From positions 1-64,000 of the forward strand of contig CADCPM010000012.1 of the NCBI GenBank assembly GCA_902803315.1: a stretch of DNA of 64,000 nt, in the 5' to 3' direction. A program made the position numbers and the translations under genes. Positions within the stretch are counted from its first letter, which is position 1. Each line of letters opens with the position of its first letter. Source of the stretch: an uncultured Coriobacteriaceae bacterium. Lineage in GTDB: Bacteria > Actinomycetota > Coriobacteriia > Coriobacteriales > Atopobiaceae. A model generated the notes under the pieces. The model worked only from the letters and a program-made list of their open reading frames with translations. It was not told where the DNA came from and searched no databases. Shown in pieces: positions 27,512 to 36,604 of this stretch.

Positions 27512-27806
27512 AGACCCGAACAAATGGCAAAAAACCGCGAAATGCACCTGATTTTTTCCGTTTGTTCGGATTCTGTCTTGCCGAAACCCGAACAAACGGA
27601 ATTTTAGGATGCAAGCTTATCTATTTTTCCGTTTGTTCAGGTTTTGGCTCCCACAGCCGCTTTCTCTACAGCCCCCAAAACCGAACAAACGGAATTTTCG
27701 CTACTATTCGTCACGAAAAGTCGTTTGTTCGGTTTTCATAGAAAGCAAAACCGAACAAACGACAGATTTCGTTAGAAAAGTACCCAAAATTCCACTTGTT
27801 CGGTCA
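27512..27806. repeat. Array D2: second eight-copy alternating CCGTTTGTTCGG array
   Basis: Motif copies begin near 27512(-), 27555(+), 27584(-), 27626(+), 27677(-), 27720(+), 27747(-) and 27790(+). Steps are 43, 29, 42, 51, 43, 27 and 43 bases, against 35, 31, 42, 48, 45, 28 and 42 in D1. The pair at 27720/27747 is perfectly complementary even where it departs from consensus (GTCG instead of TCCG). The array is AT-rich and ends about 140 bp before the metallophosphoesterase fusion gene. Confidence 0.88.
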
Positions 27807-27948
27807 AAGGGTTCGCGCATCCCCACTCTATGAGTCAAAGACCCCTTATCAGCTTTTTTGGAACGCAGGGAGACGTTGACAGAGCACAGTTTCTCTCAAA
27901 CTGGTAACTTGAGTGTAACAACGAATATGTAGGGGGAGGCACCAGACC

Positions 27949-30162
27949 ATGGCAGTCTTCGTAACCGGCGACATACACGGTTGGCTCGACATCGGCAAGC
28001 TCACGCCAGATCGTTGGCCGGCGGGAACCAAGCTCAGGCACAGCGATTTCCTAGTTATATGCGGCGACTTTGGGCTGGTGTGGAACAACCCTATCACCTT
28101 GGAGGAGAAGTTCTTTATCGATTGGCTGGACAATCGCCCGTGGACGACGCTGTTCGTAGACGGCAACCACGAGAACTACGACCTGCTGGACACCTTTCCC
28201 ACCAAGGCCTGGCATGGGGGAAAGGTCGCGGTCCTTCCGGGGACGAAGAACGTCATTCACCTCTTGCGTGGGCAAGTGTATGAGATGGGCAGGTTCGGTC
28301 GCTGGTTTTGCATGGGGGGCGCACCGTCTCACGACATCAAGAGCCGGAAGCAGGGCATAAGCTGGTGGCCGCGGGAGGTGCCCAGCCAGCAGGAGTACGA
28401 CGAGGGATGGTCCAATCTCGAGCGGGTGAACTTTAGCGTGGACTACGTGTTCTCGCACGACGTGCCGCGCTGCCTGCGTCGCTTTGCCATGGCCCGGCAT
28501 TATGACGCAAGCCGCGAGCAGGACGATTCGTTGAGCGCCTACTTGCAAAGGGTGGAGGAGCACCTAGACAAGAAGCGCCTTAAGATGTGGTATGCCGGGC
28601 ATTACCACGACGACATCATGATACGCGACCGACATCATTGCGTGCTGTACAACCAGGTGGTCCCCCTCGGCGAGCTTCCCGACGGCAAGGTGCATCGCCA
28701 TATGCCGTATTGCCAGGAGTCTTGGATCGGCATCGAGGGGGTGGGGAAGCATTATCGCGAGTGGATACTCTCGCGTCGCATCGATGGCTGCACCATTACG
28801 TGGACCGACAACGAGCACATAAGCCTTGCGACTGCCTCCATGTTTGGCAAAGTCACCTTCTTCCCTCAGCATAAGGCCCCCGAGGTCGTCGAGATGCGCA
28901 TCGTGCGCAAGATCGATGGGGCGCCCATGTTTAGGGTCCGCTTTGAGCTCAACGACGAGCTGCGCGCCCAGGAGCTCTTCCTAGAGATGGCCGCCACGCT
29001 TGAGCACACGGATACGCGCCGGCCAACGCGGGTGTTGCTGTGCTGCACGGCAGGGGTGACGTCCGTTATGTACCAGCGCAAGCTCAACGCGCTGGCGGAG
29101 TCGCTCTCGCTGCACTACGACTTTACGGCAATGCCCTTGGACGCCGCGATTGCCGCAGGCGACAGCTACGATGTGGTTATGGTCGCTCCGCAGCTCGGAT
29201 ACAGGCGCAAGGATGCCCAGGAGGCGTATCCCAACGCAATGGTGATCGAGATCCCGGGCGAGATCTTCCAGAGGTTTGACGTGGATGCCACGTTGCACAT
29301 GCTCCTCGACGCCTTGGATGAGGGAATAGAGCAGGCGCCGGTTGGTACGGAGATAAAGGTCGTGCGTCCAATAGACGATACGAAGGACGTCTTGGTCGTC
29401 TCGGTCTTGCATCGTGCCGACACGTCCGCCATCGCGTACAGGGTGTTTGCCAACAAGGGCGTGGCGGTGGACGGCATGGTGTACAAGAAGCACGTGAACC
29501 TTCGCGACGTTGAGGACGTGCTTGCCACAATAAAGGTGGATGGCATCGACGTGGGCTCCCTTGATGCCGTGGGCATTACCATGCCGGGCGTTATCAATCG
29601 CGAGTCGGTTTCCATGCCGGCTTCCGACATTCGCGATTACGACTTGGGAAGGTCGCTCAAGAAGAAGTACGGTATTGAGGTTTACGTGGACAACGACGCC
29701 AATGCGGCGGCCATGGGGTGCTATATGAGCCAAACCGACTTCGACTCGGTGGTGTTCCACATTCAGCAGACGGGAATGATTCCCTGCGGCGAGGGCGTGG
29801 TATCGGATGGTGCGCTGGTTAAGGGCAGGTCCAACTTTGCCGGGGAGCTTGAACCCATTGCCTGGCTTATGGGCTTCTCGGGCGACCCCTACGAGATGGT
29901 ATGGACCTACGAAGGCATGACCGAGATCGTTGCCAACTACCTCACGGCAAGCATCTGCACGGTATCGCCGGATTGCGTCTATGTGGCGGCGCCGCTTGTG
30001 CGCGACATGGACGAGTTGCGCGAATGGCTCTGGCGCACCATTCCCATGGCGTACGTGCCCGAGCTGAGGTGGGTATCGGACTATCGGGAGTACGTGTTTT
30101 TGGGCGAGCTCGCTCTCTGCATAGACAAGCTCACCAATCCCAGGCCGCATCGCAAGTGGTGA
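27949..30162 (+). CDS. Three-part protein: metallophosphoesterase, PTS IIB-like, ROK-like
   Basis: 737 residues with no signal peptide. Part 1 (1-250) is a calcineurin-type phosphoesterase with the full metal set: TGDIHG, CGDFG, GNHENY, SHD and GHYHDD. Residues 260-350 are an unassigned linker. Part 2 (about 357-455) resembles lactose/chitobiose-type PTS IIB: VLLCCTAGVTSVMYQRKL places Cys366 at the phosphocysteine position, and DVVMVAPQLGY matches DVVLLGPQ(I/V)AY. Part 3 (about 465-737) is ROK-like: GITMPGVIN, VDNDANAAAMG with the catalytic Asp, and AGELEP. It lacks a clear N-terminal DxGGT phosphate loop and the zinc-binding cysteines. GGGGGAGG precedes the ATG. No PTS IIC or IIA gene is nearby. 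A sugar-responsive regulator or phosphatase is a guess. Confidence 0.82.
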   Translation: MAVFVTGDIHGWLDIGKLTPDRWPAGTKLRHSDFLVICGDFGLVWNNPITLEEKFFIDWLDNRPWTTLFVDGNHENYDLLDTFPTKAWHGGKVAVLPGTKNVIHLLRGQVYEMGRFGRWFCMGGAPSHDIKSRKQGISWWPREVPSQQEYDEGWSNLERVNFSVDYVFSHDVPRCLRRFAMARHYDASREQDDSLSAYLQRVEEHLDKKRLKMWYAGHYHDDIMIRDRHHCVLYNQVVPLGELPDGKVHRHMPYCQESWIGIEGVGKHYREWILSRRIDGCTITWTDNEHISLATASMFGKVTFFPQHKAPEVVEMRIVRKIDGAPMFRVRFELNDELRAQELFLEMAATLEHTDTRRPTRVLLCCTAGVTSVMYQRKLNALAESLSLHYDFTAMPLDAAIAAGDSYDVVMVAPQLGYRRKDAQEAYPNAMVIEIPGEIFQRFDVDATLHMLLDALDEGIEQAPVGTEIKVVRPIDDTKDVLVVSVLHRADTSAIAYRVFANKGVAVDGMVYKKHVNLRDVEDVLATIKVDGIDVGSLDAVGITMPGVINRESVSMPASDIRDYDLGRSLKKKYGIEVYVDNDANAAAMGCYMSQTDFDSVVFHIQQTGMIPCGEGVVSDGALVKGRSNFAGELEPIAWLMGFSGDPYEMVWTYEGMTEIVANYLTASICTVSPDCVYVAAPLVRDMDELREWLWRTIPMAYVPELRWVSDYREYVFLGELALCIDKLTNPRPHRKW

Positions 30163-30179
30163 ACGCGAACAGTGGATAG

Positions 30180-30222
30180 GGCACGGGTCTGGTGCTCATA
30201 TCGCAAGGACCAGACCCGTGCC
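30180..30222. terminator. Bidirectional 14-bp stem-loop between convergent genes
   Basis: GGCACGGGTCTGGT (30180-30193) is perfectly complementary to 30209-30222. It lies between the fusion gene (+) and the surface-protein gene (-). Confidence 0.7.
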
Positions 30223-30236
30223 TTGCTCATTCGGCC

Positions 30237-33200
30237 CTAGCGGCGAATGCGGCGGGCGCAGGCGAATGCGCAGTGTGCCCCAACAAGCATCATGGGGATT
30301 GCCATGAGGCTCATGGGGTCGGCGGTGTTGGGAAGCGCCGCCCTTGTCGTTCCTGTCGACCTGTTGATGGAGGGTGTCTCGGTGCCGTAAGTCTTGACGT
30401 CCCAGGTGTTTACGAATTCCGTATTGTTGAGCTCATAACCCTCGTTCTCGCTGCCGTCATCTTCCAGCGTCACAATCATGGCGTCGATGCCGTCGTTTTG
30501 GAAGAAGTCCTTTGGCGCGCTGTAGGTATACGAGAAGCTCGTGCCCTCGCTCAGTTCGGGGACGTCCACGGTGGCAAGCGTCTCGTCCGACTCTGCGTTG
30601 AGGAAGACGAGCTTTGCCCCGTGCGACGCGATGCCGTCGTTGGTGATCGTCGCCGTTACCGATTCCTTGTCGTCTACGATTTGGTGGTTCGCGTCGAGTG
30701 CCAAGGACGGGCCTCCGAGCGATGCCGTCATGGCGGATCCGTCCACCTTGGCCCGCTCGATGATGGCGGCATTTACCGTAGCGCCTTTGGGGGAGACGTA
30801 GACGGTGAACTCACGTGCGCCAACAAATTCGTCGGCAGAGGGAACGGTGTAGTCGAACGTGAGACTTGCCTCTTCGTCTAGCGGCACGCTCATGTCCTCG
30901 CTGGCCACCTGTGTAAGCACGCCGTCCTCCATGAGCCATACGTCCACGCTGTGTACGTCCAGCATGCCGTCATTCTCGAAGTGCACGGCCACGGGCATCT
31001 GCGCGCCCGACCTCACCTCATATTCGTCGTAGTCGAGGTCATTTACGCTCAGATGCCTGAGCGAGTCCTCGGTGGACTGGTTGAGATCGGCGCTGCCGTC
31101 GCTCGCAGCCTCTGCAGCAAACCCGTCGCTGGCCGACCCCTCTTCGAGGTAGATGAACTTGGGAAGGCCGTCCACGTAGGTGGCGCAATAGTTCGTTATG
31201 ATCTTGTCGGTAACGGTGGCGTCCATCACGTTCGTCCAGCTGTCCTCGCCGTTGCCTGTGGTAATGAGGGCTTTGATGTCGGACGACCCGTTGCCCGCCA
31301 CGAGGAAGGACACGTTGCCGGCCTTGTTTTGGCTTATGTCGCCGGTAATCTTGTAGTGGGAGGTGGGCAGATTGACCTTGGTGCCGTCGAGTACGATTTC
31401 GCCTGCGTGGCCAGGGGATGACGAGCTCTGTATGTTGAGGTAGGGGAGGGACTCGCTGCCATCATTGACCATTATCTGCTGCGCATAGGTAAGAACGTCG
31501 GCCCCGTCCCTCTTGGCGAACTGTGCGTTTGTGGAGTTGCTATGCGAGACTATCTCTGCCTTGCCGCCTGCGGGAAGCGTCCATACCGCGGAGGATGACA
31601 GCGATTCCACGCCGTTGAGCGATATGGTTTCCTTTTCCTCGGAGAGATCGGTGTCCAAGGACCAGGCGCAAGCCGCGGTGTTGCCGTAGCCGCCAACGTC
31701 AAAGGAGGTGATGGCGCCATTCTCGGTGGTCGTGGTGGCCACCTCGGTCCATGCGTTGGAGGCGCCCTGCTTGAAGAGGCGCACGTTGTGCGTGCCGTTG
31801 AGGCCTAGCACCTCGCTGCTGTTGCCGCTCGTCTGGTTGGTGTAGAAGCCCACATATAAGCCATTGCCCACCTTTACGGCCTTGGCGCCAGCGGGCATGG
31901 TGCCGTTGTTGTCGCTCTCCTTGTGGACGGTCTGCACCGTTATGGTGTCGTCCTTGGCAATGGTGGCCATGTTCACGTCGAGCTTCTTGCCTACCTCGCC
32001 TATTTCGCCTTTGCCGTTGATGGCGTTGACCTTGCTGTCTGCCGCAAGCCAGGCAACGTAGCAGTTGTTGCCGTCCGTGGTGACGGAGGGGCTGTAGTCG
32101 GCGTAGTTCTTGTATTCGGAAGAGGCGTCTATGACCTTGGGATTGGTCCATACGCCGTTCTTGAGGCGCGTATATGCGAGCACGCTGCGGTTGGCGTCGT
32201 CGCGTGTGCCGGCACCGGCCACTTGCGCCGCATCCGCAACGTAGACGATTACGGGGCCATCGTTGGTGGTCGCGCACACCGGCTCCGCCTCGCCGTAGAT
32301 GCCCTTGAGGATGGTCGTGTCTGCCTTGGTGGCTTGGGTGGTGACCGCGTTTGCGTTTGCCTGCTCTGCGGCAACGCCCCCATCTTCCTGGGCATGCAAG
32401 GCATCCTGCTCATCCGTCGCTTCGGTCTCTTCCTCGAGGTATTCGCGCGAGTCGAGCGGGTAGGGTTCGTCTGCGCTTACGCCAAACGGCGAGGTTGCGG
32501 TGCCGTCGGGATTGGTCGTCTCGTCCGAGCTGCCAGTGGCGCCGCTTGTCTTGGACGGGTCGCCAGAGGTCGCGCCGTCGGTGGCCGTTCCATCCCCGTC
32601 TGCCTGTGGGTTCTGGCTGGCCTCTTGGGCGGTGGGTGGCCCAACCACTTCGCTTCCGCCCGACGCTTCGCCCGTGCCGAGTGCGGAGGAGAGGAGGGCG
32701 CTCAAAGCGGGCATCGTCGAGGATGCGGCAGAAGCAGTGGACGACTTGGCATCCTTTGCGTGGTCGTAGAGAACCGCTTCCTTGTTGAGGATAGTCCACG
32801 TGTAAACAGTGAAGCCAAAGACCTTGGCCTTGGCGCCCAGCTGTCCTGCGACTTTGACCTTGTCAAGATAGAAGCTGGGCAAGACTTGGAAGTCCACGTC
32901 TATGCGCCCGCTGCCGTAGCCGCCCACGGAGGCAACGTAATTCAAGCCCAGACCCACATAGAGCTCCAGACCACCGTAGATTCCCAAGCCAAAGTTGCCC
33001 TCCACGCCCTTTGCGGGGACGAGCTTGCCCGAAATCGTCGCCTTGCCACCCAGGGTGAAGGTGATGGTGCCGGTGAAGATGAGGTATTGCGCGTGGCCCT
33101 CGGCCTTGACGCCGGCAGACAACACGAGGTTGAGCGCACGTGGCGCCTCGGGCTTCTCGGTGTTGAACTCCATGTAGCCGAGTATGTTCCAGTCGAAGCC

Positions 33201-34040
33201 CTTTCCTCCCCATTTGCCCAGGCCCTTGCCGCTAAAGCCCTTGTCCATCTTCTTGGTCATCTCGGCCATCTTTTCGGTGGAGTACTTCTGCCATACGTTC
33301 TTGTTCTTTACGGCCGACCAAAACGCCTTGTCTTCGGGGTTGCAGTTTATGCCCACTATGGTGGTGCCGTCGGCATTGTGCTTGAACTTCAGCGGCAGCT
33401 TGAGGGCTCCCAGGTTCATTTTGGTGTTGTCCAAAAACGAGAAGCCCGTGTTCTTAAAGGTGTATTCCAGCCCGTTGGAGAACGACCATTGCCAGCTGCC
33501 GTCACTTTCCTTCTTTGCGGAGCTGTTTGGTTCTGCGCCAAAGGGAGCCTCGGCCTTGGTCGTGTCGATCAAACGTATGTTGAGCGTCTTTTGGTAGCGT
33601 TTGCCAACCGGGCCGTTGCCATCTTTGGCGGAAGTTATGAGTGCCACGCGTTGTCCGTCGACGAGGTCCCCAATGGAAAACTGCAGAGTGTCGTTGCGCG
33701 AGGAGGTGAGTTGCTTGGTCGTTTTGCCCGAGGAGTCCATGAGCACGAGCTCGCGGTTTCTCTCGCTGGCGTCTTTGCCGGTGTAGGCATCCTTTACCGT
33801 AAGGGTGACCTTGGTGTCCTTCTTCTGCTTGTCCAGCGAAGCCACGTCCTTGACGACGTTGATCTGTTCCGCGTCATTGCCGGCAACCTGCAACGTCACG
33901 GACTCGGGACCGTCGCCGTTTGCGGCATAGGCGCAAGGAGTCGCCACCCACAGGAATAGCAGGCAAAGCACTGTCACGCACATGCAAGACACCGTGCGAA
34001 TATGCAGGGCGGTGCGGGAGACGTCGTTCGGCTGGGTCAT
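30237..34040 (-). CDS. Large secreted cell-wall-anchored protein (LPNTA sorting signal)
   Basis: 1267 residues. The N-terminal signal peptide has hydrophobic core MCVTVLCLLFLWVATPC and likely cleavage after CAYA. The C-terminus reads LPNTA, a hydrophobic segment and ARRIRR: an LPxTG-like sortase signal with Ala in place of Gly. Residues about 430-540 are a Ser/Thr/Gly/Asp-rich low-complexity spacer. The following ~350 residues contain repeated ATTNDGPVIVYVADA/YVAWLAAD-type segments, possibly a propeller. Two CARDB-like beta domains lie near 1020-1230 (VAVHFENDGMLDVHSVDVW and VTATITNDGIASHGAKLVF). AAGGAG precedes the ATG and a perfect TATAAT lies upstream. The ligand or role is unknown. Sortase is not in the window. 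Confidence 0.85.
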   Translation of the reverse strand: MTQPNDVSRTALHIRTVSCMCVTVLCLLFLWVATPCAYAANGDGPESVTLQVAGNDAEQINVVKDVASLDKQKKDTKVTLTVKDAYTGKDASERNRELVLMDSSGKTTKQLTSSRNDTLQFSIGDLVDGQRVALITSAKDGNGPVGKRYQKTLNIRLIDTTKAEAPFGAEPNSSAKKESDGSWQWSFSNGLEYTFKNTGFSFLDNTKMNLGALKLPLKFKHNADGTTIVGINCNPEDKAFWSAVKNKNVWQKYSTEKMAEMTKKMDKGFSGKGLGKWGGKGFDWNILGYMEFNTEKPEAPRALNLVLSAGVKAEGHAQYLIFTGTITFTLGGKATISGKLVPAKGVEGNFGLGIYGGLELYVGLGLNYVASVGGYGSGRIDVDFQVLPSFYLDKVKVAGQLGAKAKVFGFTVYTWTILNKEAVLYDHAKDAKSSTASAASSTMPALSALLSSALGTGEASGGSEVVGPPTAQEASQNPQADGDGTATDGATSGDPSKTSGATGSSDETTNPDGTATSPFGVSADEPYPLDSREYLEEETEATDEQDALHAQEDGGVAAEQANANAVTTQATKADTTILKGIYGEAEPVCATTNDGPVIVYVADAAQVAGAGTRDDANRSVLAYTRLKNGVWTNPKVIDASSEYKNYADYSPSVTTDGNNCYVAWLAADSKVNAINGKGEIGEVGKKLDVNMATIAKDDTITVQTVHKESDNNGTMPAGAKAVKVGNGLYVGFYTNQTSGNSSEVLGLNGTHNVRLFKQGASNAWTEVATTTTENGAITSFDVGGYGNTAACAWSLDTDLSEEKETISLNGVESLSSSAVWTLPAGGKAEIVSHSNSTNAQFAKRDGADVLTYAQQIMVNDGSESLPYLNIQSSSSPGHAGEIVLDGTKVNLPTSHYKITGDISQNKAGNVSFLVAGNGSSDIKALITTGNGEDSWTNVMDATVTDKIITNYCATYVDGLPKFIYLEEGSASDGFAAEAASDGSADLNQSTEDSLRHLSVNDLDYDEYEVRSGAQMPVAVHFENDGMLDVHSVDVWLMEDGVLTQVASEDMSVPLDEEASLTFDYTVPSADEFVGAREFTVYVSPKGATVNAAIIERAKVDGSAMTASLGGPSLALDANHQIVDDKESVTATITNDGIASHGAKLVFLNAESDETLATVDVPELSEGTSFSYTYSAPKDFFQNDGIDAMIVTLEDDGSENEGYELNNTEFVNTWDVKTYGTETPSINRSTGTTRAALPNTADPMSLMAIPMMLVGAHCAFACARRIRR

Positions 34041-34078
34041 GGGTATCTCCTTGAATGCAATTACTTAAGTATGCGTAA

Positions 34079-34084
34079 ATTATA
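34079..34084 (-). promoter_or_regulatory. -10 box for the surface-protein gene
   Basis: TATAAT on the minus strand, 39 bases before the start codon. No good -35 was recognised at 17 bp. Confidence 0.5.
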
Positions 34085-34172
34085 CTCTAGATGTTAGTAG
34101 ATACCTGCATGAATCGATGAATAGGCTTGCGGCCGAAATATGAGAGACAGGAGGCGAACGACGCCACATAAG

Positions 34173-34733
34173 CTACAGAAGTGCGCAGACGGCGAGGTTG
34201 AGGGCCCCGCAGCCGAGCATAACAGGCAGCGGGCTCAGTTGCCTATACCGTATGAGGTAGAAGGACCCCGCCATGACCGCAACCGTGTAGACGCCATGCT
34301 GGATGCTCGGCAGCGTACCCTCGGGCATAAAGGCCGCCATGGCAAGCCGCACGAAGGTCGAGGCAATGAGGGCTATGGCCATGCACTTTAGCGACACCAT
34401 GACGCTGTCCATAATCGCGGAGCCCTTAAAGCGGCTGTAGAGCTTGAAGAGGACCATCACGAGCGCGCATGGAATGAGGATGGCGCCCAAGGTGGCGGCA
34501 ATCGCTCCCGGGATGCCGGCCACGCGCATGCCCACAAACGTTGCGCTGTTGATGATTATGGGTCCCGGGGTAATCTCGTCCAAGGCGATGAGGTCGGCAA
34601 ACTCCTCGTAGGTCATCCAGCCCTGCGCCGCCACGGCCTCGTTTTCCACCAGAGGTATTGCCGCGTAGGCACCGCCAAACGCTATGACGCTCACGCGCAT
34701 GAAGGCAAGAACGATCTGAATCAGCAGCTCCAT
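34173..34733 (-). CDS. Chromate transporter family protein, half-size, second of a pair
   Basis: A 186-residue CHR-family membrane protein. The family signature is FGGAYAAIPLVENEAV near residue 18, followed by GWMTYEEFADLIALDEITPGPI and several hydrophobic helices. Short CHR proteins occur in pairs that together equal one full-length ChrA. Its start overlaps the stop of the partner gene as ATGA. The real substrate in such organisms is uncertain. Confidence 0.9.
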   Translation of the reverse strand: MELLIQIVLAFMRVSVIAFGGAYAAIPLVENEAVAAQGWMTYEEFADLIALDEITPGPIIINSATFVGMRVAGIPGAIAATLGAILIPCALVMVLFKLYSRFKGSAIMDSVMVSLKCMAIALIASTFVRLAMAAFMPEGTLPSIQHGVYTVAVMAGSFYLIRYRQLSPLPVMLGCGALNLAVCALL

Positions 34734-35323
34734 CAGCGACTCGCCTCCCTGCAGAACAGGAGCGCCTTAACGACGCCGGCAACGGCGCATCCTATGGCCA
34801 GGTAGGGGATGGGCCATCCCAAGAACCGTATGTACACGAAGGCGACCGCCACAAGGACGAGCGGATACACGAAGCCCTTCTTCGTGACGTTGGCAAACAG
34901 CGACAAGAGCACGTCGAGGAGCATGCCCACCACGCCCAGCTGCATGCCCCGCATAAACAGATACACATACTCGTTGCCCACGATTATCTCGTAAAAGGAC
35001 GTGACAACGATCATGACCACCACAGGTGGGAGGATGCACCCAATAACGGAGACGAGTGACCCCAGCGGTCCTGCCACCTGGTAGCCTACGACCATGGAGG
35101 CGTTTACCGCCATGGCACCGGGCGTGCTCTGCACGATGGCAATGAAGTCGGCCATCTGGTCCTCACTGAACCACGCGCGCTTGCGCACGAACTCGTCCTT
35201 CATTACAGACAAAATCGCAAAGCCGCTGTTTGCCGTTGCGCTTATAGAGAAGATCGTTACAAACAGCGTAAGGAGCCTTTTGCCTAGGCTCTCGCTGCCT
35301 GCGTCGTGGTGAGGCATTCTCAA
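34733..35323 (-). CDS. Chromate transporter family protein, half-size, first of a pair
   Basis: 196 residues. N-terminal segment ANSGFAILSVMKDEFVRKRAWFSEDQMADFIAIVQSTPGAMAVN carries the CHR signature in diverged form (NSGFAIL for FGGxxAhl), followed by membrane helices. It is translationally coupled to the downstream half. A heterodimeric transporter is likely. GGTTGGAGGTT precedes the ATG. Confidence 0.9.
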   Translation of the reverse strand: MRMPHHDAGSESLGKRLLTLFVTIFSISATANSGFAILSVMKDEFVRKRAWFSEDQMADFIAIVQSTPGAMAVNASMVVGYQVAGPLGSLVSVIGCILPPVVVMIVVTSFYEIIVGNEYVYLFMRGMQLGVVGMLLDVLLSLFANVTKKGFVYPLVLVAVAFVYIRFLGWPIPYLAIGCAVAGVVKALLFCREASR

Positions 35324-35386
35324 CCTCCAACCGGTTTTGGGTAACGCGAACAGTATAGACCACGGGGATTGATCGGTCCTGTTTGC

Positions 35387-35480
35387 GGGCTGCGTGGGGG
35401 AAGGGGCGCGATCTTCCCGTGCTCAGGCAGCGCTTCGCGAACTGCGCCGGGAAGATCGCGCCCCTTCCCCCACGCAGCCC
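35387..35480. repeat. 94-bp palindrome C with perfect 33-bp arms
   Basis: Bases 35387-35419 (GGGCTGCGTGGGGGAAGGGG...) are exactly complementary to 35448-35480. The 28-base loop holds a smaller hairpin (GCAG...CTGC around CGCTTCGCG). Its design resembles the A family, long unique arms around a core, but the core is different. It lies in the 345-bp gap between the divergent chromate transporter and lipoprotein genes. Confidence 0.85.
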
Positions 35481-35668
35481 CCACGAACGGGAGGGTTGCC
35501 CAAGGCCTATCGAGGCAGGCCCCGCCTTATGCCGCCCACTTGCATGCGTATCTCATTCCGTATGGCGGGTTTTTTCAAGGGCTATATTAAGTTAACCACG
35601 TTAGAATGTTATTATCGATACAGGTCACAAAAGAGCCAAAGGGCAATGCCTAGACAGGAGGATGCAGA

Positions 35669-36325
35669 ATGAGAACCATCGGAAAGATCGCTACCTTTGC
35701 AGTGTCGGCGAGCCTTGCGCTCACACTGGGTGCCTGTGGCGGCAGCGCCTCGTCTTCGAGCTCGAGCGCCGCTTCCAGCTCCGAAAGCTCGAGCGCTGCT
35801 TCCAGCTCCGCGAGCGTGAGCGAGAATACCACCGACGCCGATCACTACGAGAACAAGGCGTTCGGCATCAACTTCCGACCTCTTGAGGGATGGACCTTCA
35901 CGGATATCACGACGCTCAACAACTCGTCATCCCCAATCGTGAGCACCGCAAATAGCGACGAGATCGATATGGTGGCCGCTTCCCCGGACATGAAGAGCGC
36001 GGCCATAGTTGCCATTGTGCCGCCCAACGATTCGAATGCCGGCAAGACGGCCGATCAGGTCCTCAAGGAACAGCTCGAAGGCATGAAGACCGCTTTTGAG
36101 CAAAAGAAGGTCGACTACACCATCGAAGAGACCGAAGTGGTGTTCGAGGGCTTGGATCGCAAGCTTCCCGGAGCCGTTATAACGATCAAGTCCGATGGCC
36201 AGGAGGTCGTTATGGCACAGGCGGTCGCCGAGAGCGACGGATACTTTATGGAGATCCTCGTGGGCGCCCAGGACAAGGACTCGATAAACCAGGTCATCAA
36301 TCAATTCAAGGCGGTTGCACAATAG
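35669..36325 (+). CDS. Secreted lipoprotein, unknown function
   Basis: 218 residues. The signal peptide ends in the lipobox LGAC (Cys about 24), followed by a ~35-residue Ser/Ala linker. The globular part (from HYENKAFGINFRPLEGWTF) resembles bacterial extracytoplasmic lipoproteins with a beta-rich fold holding membrane- or ligand-binding domains (PsbP/LpqN-like plan), but I do not assign a family. ACAGGAGG precedes the ATG. It is monocistronic, followed by two hairpins. Confidence 0.8.
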   Translation: MRTIGKIATFAVSASLALTLGACGGSASSSSSSAASSSESSSAASSSASVSENTTDADHYENKAFGINFRPLEGWTFTDITTLNNSSSPIVSTANSDEIDMVAASPDMKSAAIVAIVPPNDSNAGKTADQVLKEQLEGMKTAFEQKKVDYTIEETEVVFEGLDRKLPGAVITIKSDGQEVVMAQAVAESDGYFMEILVGAQDKDSINQVINQFKAVAQ

Positions 36326-36350
36326 GCAACGCACGCACGACCGCAAGGAT

Positions 36351-36397
36351 TGGCGTCTCACGGAACGGTCTCGGCTTTCGTGGGACGCCATCCTTTT
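36351..36397 (+). terminator. Terminator after the lipoprotein gene
   Basis: TGGCGTCTCACG (36351-36362) pairs with CGTGGGACGCCA (36379-36390) with one wobble, followed by TCCTTTTGG. Confidence 0.7.
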
Positions 36398-36416
36398 GGG
36401 CGCGTATTTAGAAATA

Positions 36417-36462
36417 GCGAGAGGTGCCGAACGAAATATCGCTGCTCTTGGTACCTCTCGCT
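36417..36462. repeat. 13-bp stem-loop upstream of the ABC exporter operon
   Basis: AGCGAGAGGTGCC (36417-36429) pairs with GGTACCTCTCGCT (36450-36462) with one mismatch. It may be a second terminator or an operator, as it lies about 140 bp before the ATPase start. Confidence 0.5.
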
Positions 36463-36604
36463 ACCCAACGTCATCATAACGGTTGATGCCTTGTCCGTTA
36501 CTTGATATAGAATGCTAACAACTCGATTTCGCGCAAGGAGTGGCTTTTCGGTACATGCCGCGACCAGGAGCGCTTCTAGCTAGATAGGGAAAGGAAGGCA
36601 TTGC

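Noticed and set aside
9474..27806. CRISPR interpretation of the two short-motif arrays
   Set aside because: Motifs alternate in orientation, spacing is uneven but patterned, and no cas gene is near.
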